Shown here piece after piece: positions 11,900 to 25,300 of a stretch of 64,000 bases of DNA. How positions within the stretch are numbered: position 1 is the stretch's first letter; every line of letters begins with the position of its first letter. Location: NCBI GenBank assembly GCA_022702705.1, contig CM040434.1, forward strand, positions 19,635,771 to 19,699,770, in the 5' to 3' direction. The stretch comes from Papilionanthe hookeriana x Papilionanthe teres. Taxonomy: Eukaryota > Streptophyta > Magnoliopsida > Asparagales > Orchidaceae. Made by a program: the position numbers and the translations under genes. The notes under the pieces are model-generated. The model worked only from the letters and a program-made list of their open reading frames with translations. It searched no databases and was not told where the DNA came from.

Positions 11900-12345
11900 A
11901 TTGATTCATCTTGCAAACAGGCAAATTCTTTTGCGAGACGAGTTAAAGCATCTGCTTAAAGCATTCTCTTTTCTAGGAATTTTGTAGATCGTTACATTTG
12001 GAATGCTATTCCAACAATTTGTATGGCATCTTGCAAGTATTGTTCGAGTCTTGGTTTAAAAATCCTGTATTGTCGGCGATCCGTTGAATGATTAGCTTGT
12101 GAATCCCGTAGATGTTGATGTACTGTTATCCCGATTTGAATGGTTAATTCCGATCCCGTTATGAGGGCTTCGTATTACGCTTCGTTGTTTGTACACGGTT
12201 ACGTCGAGTGGTAGGAGTATCTTAACATCCCCCGCTCCGGTGTTATAAAGATTAGCCGATTCTGCCTTACAGAGCACTTATCACTTGCGATTCTTCGTCT
12301 TTGTGTCTTGAAGATGCTCCGTCGAAATATAATTCCCAACGTCGA
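11900..12345 (-). pseudogene. Element A second RNase H domain (archaeal-type aRNH)
   Basis: The frame 12267-12545 ends in LEDPDDRRWELYFDGASS, the opening strand of a second RNase H with the catalytic Asp in YFDG; the remainder (to about 11900) is in broken frames but matches element B. Tat-lineage elements are known to carry this second RNase H between the RT-linked RNase H and integrase. Upstream in the same frame is ALS-type linker text (RLAAWSMILSQFDITFVPPR, then AVKGQVLADFLA), also typical of Tat pol. Confidence 0.75.
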
Positions 12346-12900
12346 TCATCGGGGTCTTCTAGGTTCATTATTTGTTCATCGGCGGATCGTCGTTGAGAGG
12401 AGATTCGGCCGGCGAAGGGTGTCTTTGCGAGGAAGTCTGCTAAGACTTGTCCCTTTACGGCACGCGGAGGCACGAAAGTTATATCGAATTGCGATAATAT
12501 CATTGACCATGCGGCAAGTCTGCGGGAAAGTGTTGGACGAGTCATCGAAGTATTGCGATGGATTAAACTTCGAAATCGAGTTGACCTTATGAGAAAGCAT
12601 ATAGTGCACGAGCTTTTGAGCGGCGAAGATCGGGGCCGAACAATGCTTTTCGATTGCGGGATACCTTACTTCCGTCGGAAGTAAACGACGGCTTAAGTAG
12701 TAAAGAGCATTTTCTTTACCCTCATCATTGACACAAGGCTAACGGGGCTCGAGAGAGTCGTCTAGAGCCGCGGTGTAAAGTATCGACGGTCTACACGAGG
12801 CCAGAGTTGCTAAGACGGGAGGTGTCATTAAATATTGTTTAATGTCTTCGAAGGCCTTCGACATTTCTCTTCCCGAATAAATTTGGCGTCCTTTTTAACT
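12346..12900 (-). pseudogene. Element A RT-linked RNase H
   Basis: This stretch lies between the RT and aRNH and is collinear with 51152-51660 of element B, sharing the connection HYMLSHKVNSISKFNPSQY (12376-12609 frame) with B's HYLLSHKVNLISKFNPLQY. The catalytic first Asp and Glu region around 12660-12800 is in broken frames here. It would degrade the RNA strand of the RNA-DNA hybrid during reverse transcription. Confidence 0.7.
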
Positions 12901-13640
12901 AGTGTCGAGAAAGGCTGACACCTACACGACGAGGTTTGAGATAAAGCGTCGAAGATATGCCGGCTTCCCTTGAAAAGATCGTAGTTGTTTTAAGGTTTTG
13001 GGAGGCGGCATTTCTAAGATAGCTTTAATCTTCTCCGGATCGATTTCAATTCCACGATGTCGGACGACGAATCCTAAGAATTTCCGGAGGTGACGCCGAA
13101 GGCGCATTTTAAGGGATTCATCTTAAGGTTAAATTGTCTTAATCGTTCGAAAACAATTCTCGAATCATACGGGTGGTTTTCCTTTACTTTGCTTTTGATG
13201 ACGACATCGTCCACGTAGCACTCGACTTGATTGTGGATGAGATCATCAAAAATTCTTGTCATTGCTCTTTGGTAAGTTGCTCCTGCGTTCTTCGATCCGA
13301 ATGGCATCATTGTGTAGCAAAATACTCCGATCGGCGTTACGAATCGCTGTAAGCTTTTCATCTTACGGAGCCATTTTTATGCGGTTGTATCACGAAGATC
13401 CATCCATGAATGAGAATATTTCATGTGTCGAAGCGATATCGATCATCGATTCCGGAATCGGTAGGGGAATTCATCTTTTGGACATGCCTTGTTTAAATCT
13501 GCGAAGTCCGCACAAATTCGATACGACCATTCTTCTTTCGTCGGCACTACGTTGGCTAGCCGAGTCGGGTATTGTTCTTCACGGACAAATTTAGCGTCTA
13601 TTAGCTTTTTAACTTCGGTATGACTTGTTGTTCGATTTCC
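12901..13640 (-). pseudogene. Element A reverse transcriptase
   Basis: 13074-13361 reads RRTPIG-like entry, then GVFCYTMMPFGSKNAGATYQ, RAMTRIFDDLIHNQVECYVD and the catalytic YVDD with VVIKSK. 12922-13107 continues with FLGFVVRHRGIEIDPEKIKA and KTLKQLRSFQGKPAYLRRFI. These are Tat/Ogre-type RT motifs. The MPFGSKNAG block carries Ser (TCG) where gypsy RTs have Leu, consistent with CTG altered to TCG. The first catalytic Asp region (13360-13500) is frame-broken. Confidence 0.88.
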
Positions 13641-14942
13641 GGACGCATTCTTACGGGACCTTGTCGCTGGAGCGAAGTAGGATCCACTCCTAACTTATGG
13701 ACTGACGACCTGCGGGGCTAATCATGGCATTTCATCGTAGTTCCAAGCAAAACGGTCTTTAAATTCCATTAATAACTTGATTATTTCTTCGGAGTCTTCT
13801 TTATTGAGTAAGGAGCTAACAAAGGTAAGTCTAGGCTCTTCGCTAGTACCCGAGTTAACTTCAGTTAACTCATCATTGTAGATTTGATTTCTTCTTCGAA
13901 TTACGGTGGAGCGTCTCCGATTTGTAAATCTTCGAGTTCGTACGTAGTTTCCATGCGGTTTTCATTGGACTTGCAAGTGACAACCAAGCAAAATTCGGTA
14001 TCGTCGGCGACCTGCTTGTGCCGAATCCGAGTCCATACTTTGAATTGGGAGGACGGCGGAGTTATTCCATAACTTTTCAAAATGTTGTGATTGGCCTTTT
14101 GTCCATTGTCGAGGTAAGAAACCACGTTGAATTAAATTTTGAACACGGGGAGAGTACCACTCGAAAGGTAATTCCATTAATTCGATGAAGTGACATCTTT
14201 GAATTGTACATTATTTTCGGTTTTGGAGGAAGAAGCACCACGGTAGAATTTGATCGGCTTTGCACGCGTCACTACGTACCTCTTTGACCTCCATACCCTC
14301 GATCTTATTAGAATGGATCGGAGTTAGGGTCATAGTATGTACGTAGTGGTTAATCTTCTCGTACATTGATTTGTATTCTTCGTTCTTTTCATCTTCGAGG
14401 GAGATCTTGTATTGCGGCTTCTTTCGACTTATTGTTGCTTGCTTCTTGCTTGATTTCTTTTTCTTCTTCGAGCTATCATCCCGATCAACATTGATGGTTG
14501 GTTTCTTACGTCCGATTGTCCTAGTGTCTCTACCACGGCCTCGTCCCGGCCTCGACCTCGGATGCGAGTTGTGGAGAAACCTTCACCATCTCGCCGGAAG
14601 GGAGTGGTGAGTGAGCTGTTGGACTAGAACTTCGAGGTTCTTCGTTGTCTCGAACTTTCTTTGCTTTATTTGTTATGGTATCTGCGGAGAAGATTGTTTT
14701 CTTTGGCGGTGCATAATAAGTTGCATCTTCATGGATTCCGATTTCATGTACGGAGAATGGTTGTAAGTCTCCTTTGATGCCTCTGTTCCCCTCCATCGTA
14801 ATATTTGATGCACTTGATGCAGAGATGATGGTACCATCCTGTTTTCATGTATCCGTGGTCGGCCCGAGTAGAGCGTTAAACGACGTTTCGAATCGATTAT
14901 ATGAAATTTTGCGGTTGTCTTTGCTAAATCACCGGTCTTCAT
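13641..14942 (-). pseudogene. Element A pol segment between protease and RT
   Basis: Collinear with 52450-53512 of element B but in many frames: examples are 13901-14125, 14530-14796 and 14673-14942. In Ogre elements this part of pol contains an intron between protease and RT; I cannot place splice sites with confidence here. No separate gene is supported. Confidence 0.55.
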
Positions 14943-14950
14943 CGGTAGCG

Positions 14951-15453
14951 TTATTGACCGAGGGCTCTTTCTCCTTTACGGTTGAATCCTCTTAATAACA
15001 TTTTGTCGGCCTCGAGCTCGCGAGCATCGATTTCCAAGTATCTTAGTGTTCGAAGACTCATTATATTGATTGATGCTCCTGGATCCACCAATACTGCGGA
15101 GAGCGTAAACTTCCCGATTGTAAGCCGAAATGTACAACGGTCGGTTGTGATCTCGCATCCCAAGTAGTAGGTCATTGTACGTGAAGGTAACACCTCGACT
15201 TGTTCCTTTAACGAGCAAACCTCATCTAAGGAATCTCCGGCCATTTGAGCTAAGCGAATTTCCGGATCGAGTAAGGCCTTGATAGAGCTTCTCTCATCTC
15301 CTTTGATAAGATGAGAGCATCGTAGATACTCAGTTTGGCCGGTAGTTTCCTAAGATGGGCTAGCACGTTGTAGTCCACTTTGTTCTCCTGTGTCTCGGCT
15401 TCTTCTCGAATGGGTATGTCTTCTGCTGGGGTTGGTTCTTCTTGAACAACCAC
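14951..15453 (-). pseudogene. Element A aspartic protease
   Basis: Frame 14951-15244 contains VLVDPGASINIMSLRTLRYL, the retropepsin active-site block (Asp-Pro-Gly-Ala-Ser variant), followed by LEIDARELEADKMLLRGFNR. Frame 15250-15453 just upstream carries LAHLRKLPAKLSIYDALILS, shared with element B. The protease would cut the gag-pol polyprotein. A frame change separates the two parts. Confidence 0.85.
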
Positions 15454-15459
15454 ACCTTT

Positions 15460-18400
15460 CCTTTGTCTTTTGGACCCGTTCTTGGAGGTAGAACTTTTCC
15501 ACTTCTTAGGTTGACTTCGTAATTTCTTCGAATCTAGTATTGAGTTTGTCGGTGTCTCCTCCTGAATCGGAATGAGTGGCTCTTCGGATTATCTTCCAAA
15601 TCGAAGGCTCTAACTGCATCGTAAGCTTGGAGCTCCTCGAAACTCGCGAGATAGATCCGTTGCTTGTTGAACTCTCGTAGCCTCCTTGATGGATGCCTTC
15701 TTCGTCATTTTGATCGTCGAGATCTTGTATGATTTGAGAATTGTTGTTGGTATCGAAATCGACGCCCGGATTGTCGCTAGTTACGTAATCGTTAGAAACG
15801 ATCGAAAACGTAGCCGACGCCATCACCCTTATCATTATATGATCCCACCGAAGTGAGCGAGATAATCATACAAAATCGAGAGGTTCGAGGGATTTCTCCC
15901 CGAATCGGAAACAACTATCCTAGGATAAGCGGCCCCTAGTCCAGCCTTAGGAATCTCGGTCCCCTCTTCTTCGTCGATTTTCTTCTTCTCTTCGATTGTC
16001 TCTGTCGAGGTGGTTCTTCCATCGCGAGTGATAGTACGGCTTAACGGGTCTCGAACTACGAATTGAAGCTCGCACGAAGCGGTTCGGATGTTGTCTAAAA
16101 TCTTCTTCGAAGATCTCGTCCGAGCGGTAGTCCATCCATCGTCGGTTGCATAGGGATGCATCGGGATGACGGGATCGGTTGAGATAACATTGACGGAACC
16201 TCCTTTACGGGGTTCCTTCATGTACTCCTTCGGGATTGTTATATTTCCTTTCCGAAGGTTGTCGTTGAGCCGACTTTTGAAGGTAATGCGGTCTTCATCT
16301 TGTGCCCAAGCATCCAGATGGTAGGGGCAAAAGTTGGGATCACCTTTCTTGTTGACTTCCTGCGGTCTTTTGGGCTCCGGCGAGTGGAAATCTGGAGTTT
16401 TTATTAAGCTACGGAACATCTTTGGTCTTGCTTCATTTTTGAACGGATATTCTCTGCTCGAAGCTCCTTCGATGTACGTTGCGGACGAGACGGTTGTTCA
16501 TGCTGCGGAGACGATCGATAGTTGGACCGGGGTTCTTGGTAATTTTGTTGTGGTTCTTCGCGGCCGTTACGGTGGTATTTGCATCGGTTGTTTGCCTTTG
16601 TCAGCTGCTGCAACGACCAGATTTCTTTTCGAAAGTCTTCACCGGCTTACGCTTGTCAGTCTTGTCGGCGAAACTTAATTGCTTCGCCTCTTCTTGCGAG
16701 CTTCCGGCCTTGCTTAACAACTTCTCGAAAGTCTTAATAGTGAATCCCTTGAGGAGAAGTCTTTATCGGGCCGTGAATGCTTTTAAGCGAATCTCAGTGC
16801 ATGTTGTTCTTGCGATTGTGGTTCACACTTCATGCTTAAATTTCTCCATCGAAGTATGTAATCCACTAGAGTTTCATTCGGCCTTTGTTTCTCTACCACT
16901 AAATCACTATAGTGATGTGGTGCTTGAAGCTCCGACAAATCGCTTAATGAAGAGGCTCTCTAGCTACGAGAATGTCTTTACGGATCCGTTGGGTAATTCG
17001 CATACCGGTCGAAGGCGATTCTCGACGGACTGCTAACGAAGCTGTCGGAAGAGTAGCGCATCGCTCCCGCCGGCATTGCGACAGCGGCACGAAAGTGTGC
17101 GACATGCTTGTCGGGGATTCCGGTTCCGTCGAAGGTCTTAAACGAGAGGTGGTACGAAGCCCTTTGGGTATTGGACGGCGTCGAATTCTTCGGGTAAGGT
17201 CTGCCGTCCGAATAGATGTCCGTTCTTCGATTGTGCTTAGGGCTTCTCGCACTTGCTTGTTCACGAGTTCTTGATATCCTTTTCGGGGATCATACTTTGT
17301 GTTGTATCCTTTTCGATTGGTCATCCCCAGTTGACGGATGTAATCTCCTTTCCTCCGTCTACGATGTGAATGACTTACGGGGTGTCTCTACATGTGGTTG
17401 TACTTGACTTTGGAGAGTGGCCAGAGCTATGGCCATCTCTTCCATCCTCTTCGCCATTTGAGCGATCGTGTCGTCCTTTTCTGAAGTTGTCTCTTCATCG
17501 GTTCCGGCTCCTCTCTTCTGCGAGTTGCGGGAGCACCTTGAGAAGATGATGAAGCTCGTGTCTCGGCCATGTTGATTTACGCATATTCGTTGTCCATGAA
17601 TTCCGATGAGTCGATCTCATCTCCGAACTTTTCTTCTCTTTCTTTTGCCGACCGTCGGATGTCGGTTCTCGGCTTTTCCATGGCATCTTCTAGCGGAGCT
17701 TTACGTGTATCTTTGTGGTTGTCGTGCGATGGTTGCGGGTCCTTTTTCACGAGTCCCCTTCATCGCGGTAGCACTTTCTTCGATTCCGGCCTCTGGCGAG
17801 ACTTTCTTTCTCGAGGCTGCTTGTTTCGGTCTCGAGCTGCCCCGTAGTGGGACGCCGCACCATCCTTCAGCGGCGAGAGGTCTAGTGACCGGATGGTGCA
17901 TCGGCGCAAATGCTTTGGAAGGTGGTATCCTCCTAGTCTGTAATCACGATACTACGACGGGTGGGCTAGCCTTCATTCTCTTGCTTGGCACTTCATCATG
18001 ACGGCGGGTTCTACTCGGGGCCCGAGACGGGATTTGGCCGGCACCGTCACTATCCTTCGTAGAATTTCCGACACGGGGCGAGTTTTCCTTCTTTGCTAGC
18101 TTTTCTGCCAAAGTTTGCGGTCGAGCGAAACGGCGTAGTTCTAGTTCTTTTCTTGCGGTATCGTTGTAGTATGCGGGTTGTGGTAATGTGGCGGCAATCT
18201 TTCGAACATTCTCCTCGTCCTGCACGGCGGAGAGGGGATGGAACATGCTTCCTCCCAAAAGTGGTATGTAGTCGAGCGGTGGTGTATATTACGGTAGCGG
18301 TGTATATTACGGTAACTGCGGAATTTCCTCGGGAAGGCGATCTCGGCGGCTACGGCTTCCACGGCGATCCTTCATTTCTATTTCTTCTTTGGGTCTTTGT

Positions 18401-18841
18401 CGGCGACGGAATCTTTGAAGCTTGGACCCGATTTCGAAGACGAAGGTCTTACGGGAAGATCCGTACCCTCCGCGGTAACGGAGTTTATCATAGTTACGGA
18501 TTCCTTTCCCCTTTGATTTGGCGAAGTCGGGGTAGGTGCGAAACAACTAGACCGAGTGGGGGTAGTGAGAGCGGTCCTCTGCGGACGGCGGTACTCCTCC
18601 TAGTCGGGACCCTTTGCGGGGAGGAAACTCTTGGGTCGACCTAGGGTTGAACTCGAGCGGTGGCTCCTCGGCTTCGGATACCTTGTTCGTCGGTGCGAAG
18701 AGGGAGACGTCGGTGACTTTGACGTTCGTGTTTTCGAATCCACTGTCCGAATCGGATGACCCCATTGTCGGGCGGTTCATCCTTATAGACGGCGAAGTCC
18801 GGTCCGTTGGTGAAGGAGAAAATCGGTTTCGGGGCTTCCAT
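15460..18841 (-). pseudogene. Element A gag (with long N-terminal region) and gag-protease linker
   Basis: Starts at MEAPKPIFSFTNGPDFAVYK (18841), homologous to MSAPKLIFSFTNEMDFTVHK of element B. 17944-18258 shares FHPLSAVQDEENVRKIAATL and PQPAYYNDTARKELE. 16944-17324 covers the gag core entry. 15835-16419 contains the knuckle-like CPYH region (damaged after CPYH) and LRKGNITIPKEYMKEPRKGG, then VNVISTDPV. 15506-15835 is the linker to protease. Gag forms the particle and binds the RNA. Frames change many times; compare the longer open frame in element B. Confidence 0.82.
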
Positions 18842-19340
18842 TTCACGAGGTAGATTCGGTTGTCGGTCCGAGTTATGCTTCTTTTCTTTAGGACGAAAAG
18901 AAAGGAATTGAAAAGAGTCGAACTCATTCTTTGTTCATGTATTTATAAAAAAGAATCATTTGTTAAAAGAATCACTTATTAGAGGGTTTGTTTATTTAGA
19001 ACGGAATGTTCGAAAGGTGTAGAGAAGGTAAGGAATCCGATTCGAAAGGAAAAGAAAGTCTTAAGCAAGACTTCCCGAGCTCGAAGGATCATTCCTAAAC
19101 TAACACTATTGGGGGTCCACCCCACCTCGGAAATGAGGTAAAAGGATCTCGGAACCTCTCTGTTTAGGGGTGTCTAAACGGTGGCTCCTAAATCCGAGAG
19201 AATGTTAGGTATACTTGTTCGAGATAGAAATGAACATAGTATTCCGACGGAAAGAAGGGTAGTTTGATCCATTAGGGACATGGATACACTACCGATTTTT
19301 GAAAGCGGAATTATTTGATTATAATGGAGAGAGGAATATT

Positions 19341-19358
19341 CCCCAGTGGAGTCGCGGA
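19341..19358 (-). other. Primer binding site of element A
   Basis: Next to the LTR boundary (19363) the minus strand reads CGCGACTCCACTGGGG after TTTC. Element B has TGGCGACTCC at the same place. This type of PBS is the one reported for Ogre elements (tRNA-Arg). In A the expected TGG after C reads CG, consistent with the general CTG loss in this element. The 18930-19340 stretch upstream of gag is leader without a supported gene. Confidence 0.6.
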
Positions 19359-19362
19359 AATC

Positions 19363-22300
19363 TGTCGGCATATTTTTAGGTCGTGTTTTATTTTGAAGAG
19401 GGGTCGCTAACGAAATACGTCGGCGAATTTTTAATTTAATTAAAATAAATAATTTGAAAAGTAGTATTTGATTTTGAAAATAATTTTAAATTTGAAGGTT
19501 TTAAGATATGAGATTAAACCGAGCCTCACATCCCGAATAGTTTATATAAACGAGCACCGCACCACTGAGCCAGTGTATACATCCCTAAGGATAGACACAT
19601 GCTTGATGGTGGGGCTTGATTAAATAAACTAGAAGATTAGTGACATCCGTTTGGTACGCGAACCAATTTTATAAGCCGACAAGTTTCCACTGCTTAATAT
19701 GAAAACATTAAACGGGGTTTATATTACACAGGTTCTTTAAAATTCCTTATAAGGGCAAGCCACATAGTTAATTACATCTTAAGTGACGGGAATCACCTAA
19801 GAAAACTCTCGATAATAATCGATGATTATGCTCTCGAGAATTTGAAAGTTTAAGGTTTTCGAAGATTGAATTTTGGAGTTTTCGATAGGGAATGGATCAA
19901 ATTTTTGGAACATTTTGTTTTGTGAATCCAAAGGAAGAAAGGTAGGAGAAATCAACGATTCGAAGTGAACTTCGATAATTTCCGACTATCCTATCGTTTG
20001 GCTTGAATTTAGGAAAGTCTTAATGTTTATTTAAATGTTTTGATCTTGCCAATTTTAATTAATTAGGGCTTATATTTGTATGATAAAATCAAACAAATAG
20101 CCTAGAAGATGTGAGGGTTTATTGTCGTATCGGACGACTACCTCGAAATCCTAAGACCGGTTAGGGCTTAATTTGCGATACGAAATGCACTAACGAAAAG
20201 GTTGAGGATTTATGTTGCACTAAGCGAAACTACCTCGAAGTCCTATGGCTTGGTTGTTTAATTCTAGGAAAGTTTCTGTGAAGTAGACTCGGGTTTTGCT
20301 TGATGACGATGGTCGTCTTTGCCCACCATGCTCAGAGCTCCTTGTTGTTGCGGAGGTTTAGTTTTAGAAATCATAAATCGGGAGTTGAGAAAAGTGTTTT
20401 GGTTTAGAGAAAATCTTAATTTCCAGGTGTTTTTTATGTTTTATTTAAAACAAATCTTAAAGTTGATTATAACGACACCGGTTAAGATCCCGCGGTTCCA
20501 TCCTTCGGCATCATTATTTTTATCGGATTCACTTAGTCCGGATGAATTTGCTAAACTCAGTTGAATGAGTTCCACACTTTCATTTAGGCAGTGGGAAATC
20601 CCGTTAGCAACACGTAGGTTACATCATCCGAGGTATTCCGATCATCCAACGGGACGTTTTAATTTAGTTGTAATTGTAGTTTTGTGTTACGTTTGTGATT
20701 AAATTTTGAGTTGTTTTATATTTTGAAATGTTGTGGCGGTGAATTTTATCTTGCGATGACTTTTAACTTAATTTTGGTTTTCGGTTTTAGGGATCTATCC
20801 TAAAGGTGTGGGTTTTCATGCAGCTGTTGTTTTATCGTACGAGAAAAGTAAAATGCATTTGCAATAAAGTAAATTGCAATAATGTAAATTGCAAGAAAGT
20901 AAATTGCGATAAAATAAAAGCGTACTGGAGGGTCTTCCCGTCATCATGTTGCACTTAAAACACAATTAGAATATTTAAGCGAGTTCTAGGTAAAGGTAAG
21001 GGAAAGGTTATGGTTTTCTACCAAATTCTAATCCATGGCTAGTCATTTCCTATGACGTACTAGGTTCTTTGTGTTTTGGTTTAAGGACGATTTTCTTCAT
21101 CGAAGAACAATTAAGTCGATTGTTCTTATAAATATCCTATCATATTGAGGAAGTGCTTAAGAAGAATCTTAAACATCTTTTGATATTTCAGGGATTGTTT
21201 TAAGTCGAAATGAATTTAATTATATAAATGAATCGATCGTCAGAGGTTTTCGAGTCTTGTTAACTTGCTCGGTGAACTAGGACATTTGAATATCACATGA
21301 GTGAGATAACACTTCATTTGATGTTCGATTTAGGAGTTATAATAATCGAAAGCTTTCGAGGGTAAATTAGTATTGAATGATTTGATTTAAGTTAAAGGGT
21401 TTAAATTTGGAATAGTGTTCGAAGTTGCTTTATATTTAGTTTTAATTTAATTTAATTTGATTTGATGTTTAATTAATTTGATTTGATTTAATTTAATTTA
21501 ATTATTTAATTTAATTTAATTTAATTTAATTTAATTTAATTTAATTTAATTTAATTATTTAATTTAATTTAATTTTAATTATTTAATTTAATTTAATTTA
21601 ATTTAATTGTTTAATTTAATTTAATTTAATTTTAATTATTTAATTTAATTTAATTTGTTTAATTTAATTTAATTTAATTATTAAATTTAATTTAATTTTA
21701 ATTTAATTTATCTTTAATTTACTTTATTTTTAATTTTAATTGAAATTTCAAAAGAGTTTAATAATTTAATTAAGTCTTTTAATATTTTAAATTTGAGTTA
21801 TCATTTTAATTAAAAATTGAGTATTAGTTGATATAATTGATTTAGGGATTTTTAAATTAAAGAATAAATCTCTTCCTAATAAATATCCCTTATTTTAATA
21901 ATTCGATTTTATTATTACTTCAAATTTAATCTATTATTTAATTAAAGTTTAATCATTTTAAAATTATTTAATGGGTTTCTACCCTTTAATTATTTAAATT
22001 TCAATCATCCAAATCAGATTAGGATCAAATATTTTACTTGTTGACTTTTTATTAAACCTAAAGTTTTAATTAAGGGTTAAAAGTTTAATTACCATTTTAC
22101 CCTTTAAGCTTAATAATTTCATAACTCATTAAATTGAATTCAAATGAACTTGAAATTTTTATGTGACTTCACTCATATGTCGATAAAGACATGAGAGGAG
22201 AAAATGTGATTTTTACTGTATTTAATTTATTTATATAATTATTTTTGGTGGAAAATAGAGATTTTCAAGGAAAATTTGATAACATGACCAAGGGAAAGTT

Positions 22301-25300
22301 TCTGTCCTTAAGAAAATTAGGGGACATTCATAATGACCAGAGAAGCACTTGGACCAATTTTGGTGATTTTTTGAATTATATTATTTTTATTATAATTATT
22401 TTGAGTTTTGGAGTGTTAATTAATTTAAAAATAAAATAAATGTTGAAAAATGGATTTTATATTTTTCAAAAATCTCTCTGATATCAAGGAAACCAGAGAA
22501 TCAAATTTTGCAATTTTCTGATTTTTCTATGATTTATAATAATTATTTTAGTGAAAATGCTAGAAAATACCTTTTTTTAATTTTAAAATTACCCTAGGGC
22601 TTTAAAATTTAATATCTCACTAAATAGACTTAGGAAAAATGTGGGATTTGTTCCTAAGTGATTAAAATTCAAAATGTGACATTTTGGTGAATTTTATTAT
22701 TTTTGTGATTTTTATTATTTTTTAATTATTAAAAATATTAAAATATTATTAAAAATCAACTTTTTTAGAAAATTGAAATTTTAATTTTCTTAGGTTCCCC
22801 TGATATCAGAGAGGCTCCAAAACCAATTTGGTGAATTTTTAAAAAGTATTTTAAAAGTTATGAATTTTTAAAGTTTAAAATGGCTAAGTGGCTTAATCGA
22901 CCCGATTAGTGGGGTTAACCAAGTCCAATTGACTTCAAATTTTTATGGTGGATTCCTCTGATCCTAAAGGTCAGTGGAGAATTGATTTCAAGTCAATTTG
23001 ATGCATGGTTAACTCTAATTAATTAAAGACTTATTTTGGGTGTTTAAGTCGATTAGGGTTAATCGAGTGAATTAACTCGAAGTCTATTTTTCTAGGGTTC
23101 TCCGGTCATAAGGAACATCACCAAATTTTCCTAGAATTTATTTCACAACATGCTATTTTTTGGAATTAAAATACTCGAAAACGACAACATGCATTTGAAA
23201 AATAAATAACTTTTCACGAGAGATGGCCTACGACCTTGGAAAATTCGGGGAATGTTCCCGAGTTCGGAGGCTTAAAAGCCACTATGGTCTCATGCCATGG
23301 TGAATTGTATACATGCATGGAGAATTAAATGTATGCGAGAGAGTAAATAAATCATAAAAAATAAAATACTTAATGAAATTAAGTGATTTCTTTTCACATT
23401 ATTCTCACTCGATTCAGCGAGCGAGAGGGTATTTTTATTTTATTTTTGTGATTTTTCTACACAAAGATATGGATTTTTGAAGTTTAGGGAATTAAATAAA
23501 TAAGAAAATACCCTAATTTTCTATTTATCCACGCGGCGCCGGCGAGAACCTCGGCGACTCCGAACGCACACGCGTCGCGCTCCGATTCGGCGCCGCCACC
23601 CGAGTCGGCCGGCCGGGCCCCGCGGTTCTCGTACGCGTCTCCGGTCGACGCGATCCTGGCCGTCCGTGCGCGCGTGTATCGAATGGACGGCATCCGTTCA
23701 TCGTCCCCAGTGTTCTCGCACGAGAGCGCGTCCACACTAAATCCACAGATCTCGCTCGATTCTCGATGGATTTTCATGTTCTTATGCTCTATGGATTCGT
23801 CTTGAAGAGACGAACACATCTATACGGTTAACATGCATTGAAACTAAGGCATTTGAAATAGAGAATCTTCGGAAGCTCGGGATGAAGAGTTAGCTCGTAC
23901 CTTGGCTCGGAGAAGTGTGGCTTCAATCGAGAGTTGTTGCACCTTCGATTGGGTCTAGCGAGCTCCGGATGAAGTCTCTGAGTGCAGTGAATTGTACGGA
24001 TATGATTTCGACCAAGCCAGATCCACAAAGCTTGGAGGGCTGGAGCAAGCTGGGTGGCACTGGAGATGGGGCTTTTAGTGGTGGACACCTTCCCTGATGC
24101 AGTGAAGGTGTAGAGCCAATCGATTTGAGAATTGGCTCACTCGTGGAGAAGTGTCTCGGTTTTGGGTGAAATTTCGACTACGAAATTGAGCTTTCGGAGG
24201 AGAAATGGCGGGGGAATTCCACCGGGGATCGAGTGCTCTAAGAGTGGAGAAGGGTGCGGAACAATTTTGGCGAGTTTTGGCGAGGTTTGTGCTTGGCTCC
24301 CCTCGTAGCCGAGAGGGGTGGAGTTTAAATAGGAGAGGGTGGAGGGCCTCGCGGGGAGAGTTAGGGCTTGGGATCGAGCCTGCTCTGGTGAGGAGAAGAT
24401 CAGCCATGGTGACCACTAGGGATGGGGCGGCTCAGCGAGTGAGAATTTCGATGTTAGCTCACATGTGAGCTCTCGGCCATGGTGTTTTCCGGCGGCACTG
24501 GTGGCCGCCGGCCAGGCATGGGTCACCCTCAAGGTCAGGTGGGTCAGGGCTGGAGGTTTGTGCAATCAATTGGCCATGGACATGTGTAAAGGAGTTTGAT
24601 TTAAATGGAATGGGAGAAGGCTCACTTTGGCTTGGTTTGGGTCAACCCACCATTTTGGGCTTGGTGCACCCTTCCAAGCTCTGATTTTGAGCTGAGGGAA
24701 TCATTTAGGTCGGCCTAGAAGGAATGGTGAAGTCTCCATCCATGATGAGGTGGCTAAACATGGTTTAGTGTGTGACATGATTAAGGTAAAAAAAGGTTAA
24801 AGGAGGTTTAAGAAAGAACCCCCTCTTCTTGCCATAAATGGACTAATGACAAGTCAAAGCCCTCATGGCTTCATGTGGCTTGAGAATGGCTTGTTCATGG
24901 CTTCATGGCTCCATTTGGCTTGGGAAAAGGCTTGGTCAATTTCATAAAAAAGGATTTTAAGGATTTTGGATAATTTGGTGGAAATTTGGATGAAGCTTCA
25001 TTTAGAATTATTTGATGATTGGTTTAGGACTTAGGGATGATTTTAATTGAAAATATGATGAGGGGAAATGTCATGTGGGCTTTAGGGTAGATTTGGGCTT
25101 TTGAATTTTTGAAGGAAATGGGCTTTTAAAATGGTTTAAGGAAAGTGGGCTTTTAAGTTTAAGGATGTGTTCATGGATGGAAATTTTGTAAAGAGGTTGG
25201 GCCAAATAATTGTTGGGTTTAGCTCATAGATGTGTCATGAGTGATTTGAAACAAATTGGGGGTGATTTGGATTTGAATTGGGTTGAATTTGGGTTGGGTT

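Noticed and set aside
16479..17036. 185-residue and other long plus-strand ORFs across element A internal region
   Set aside because: Antisense to gag/pol frames that carry recognisable motifs; CG-rich corrupted sequence lengthens antisense frames.
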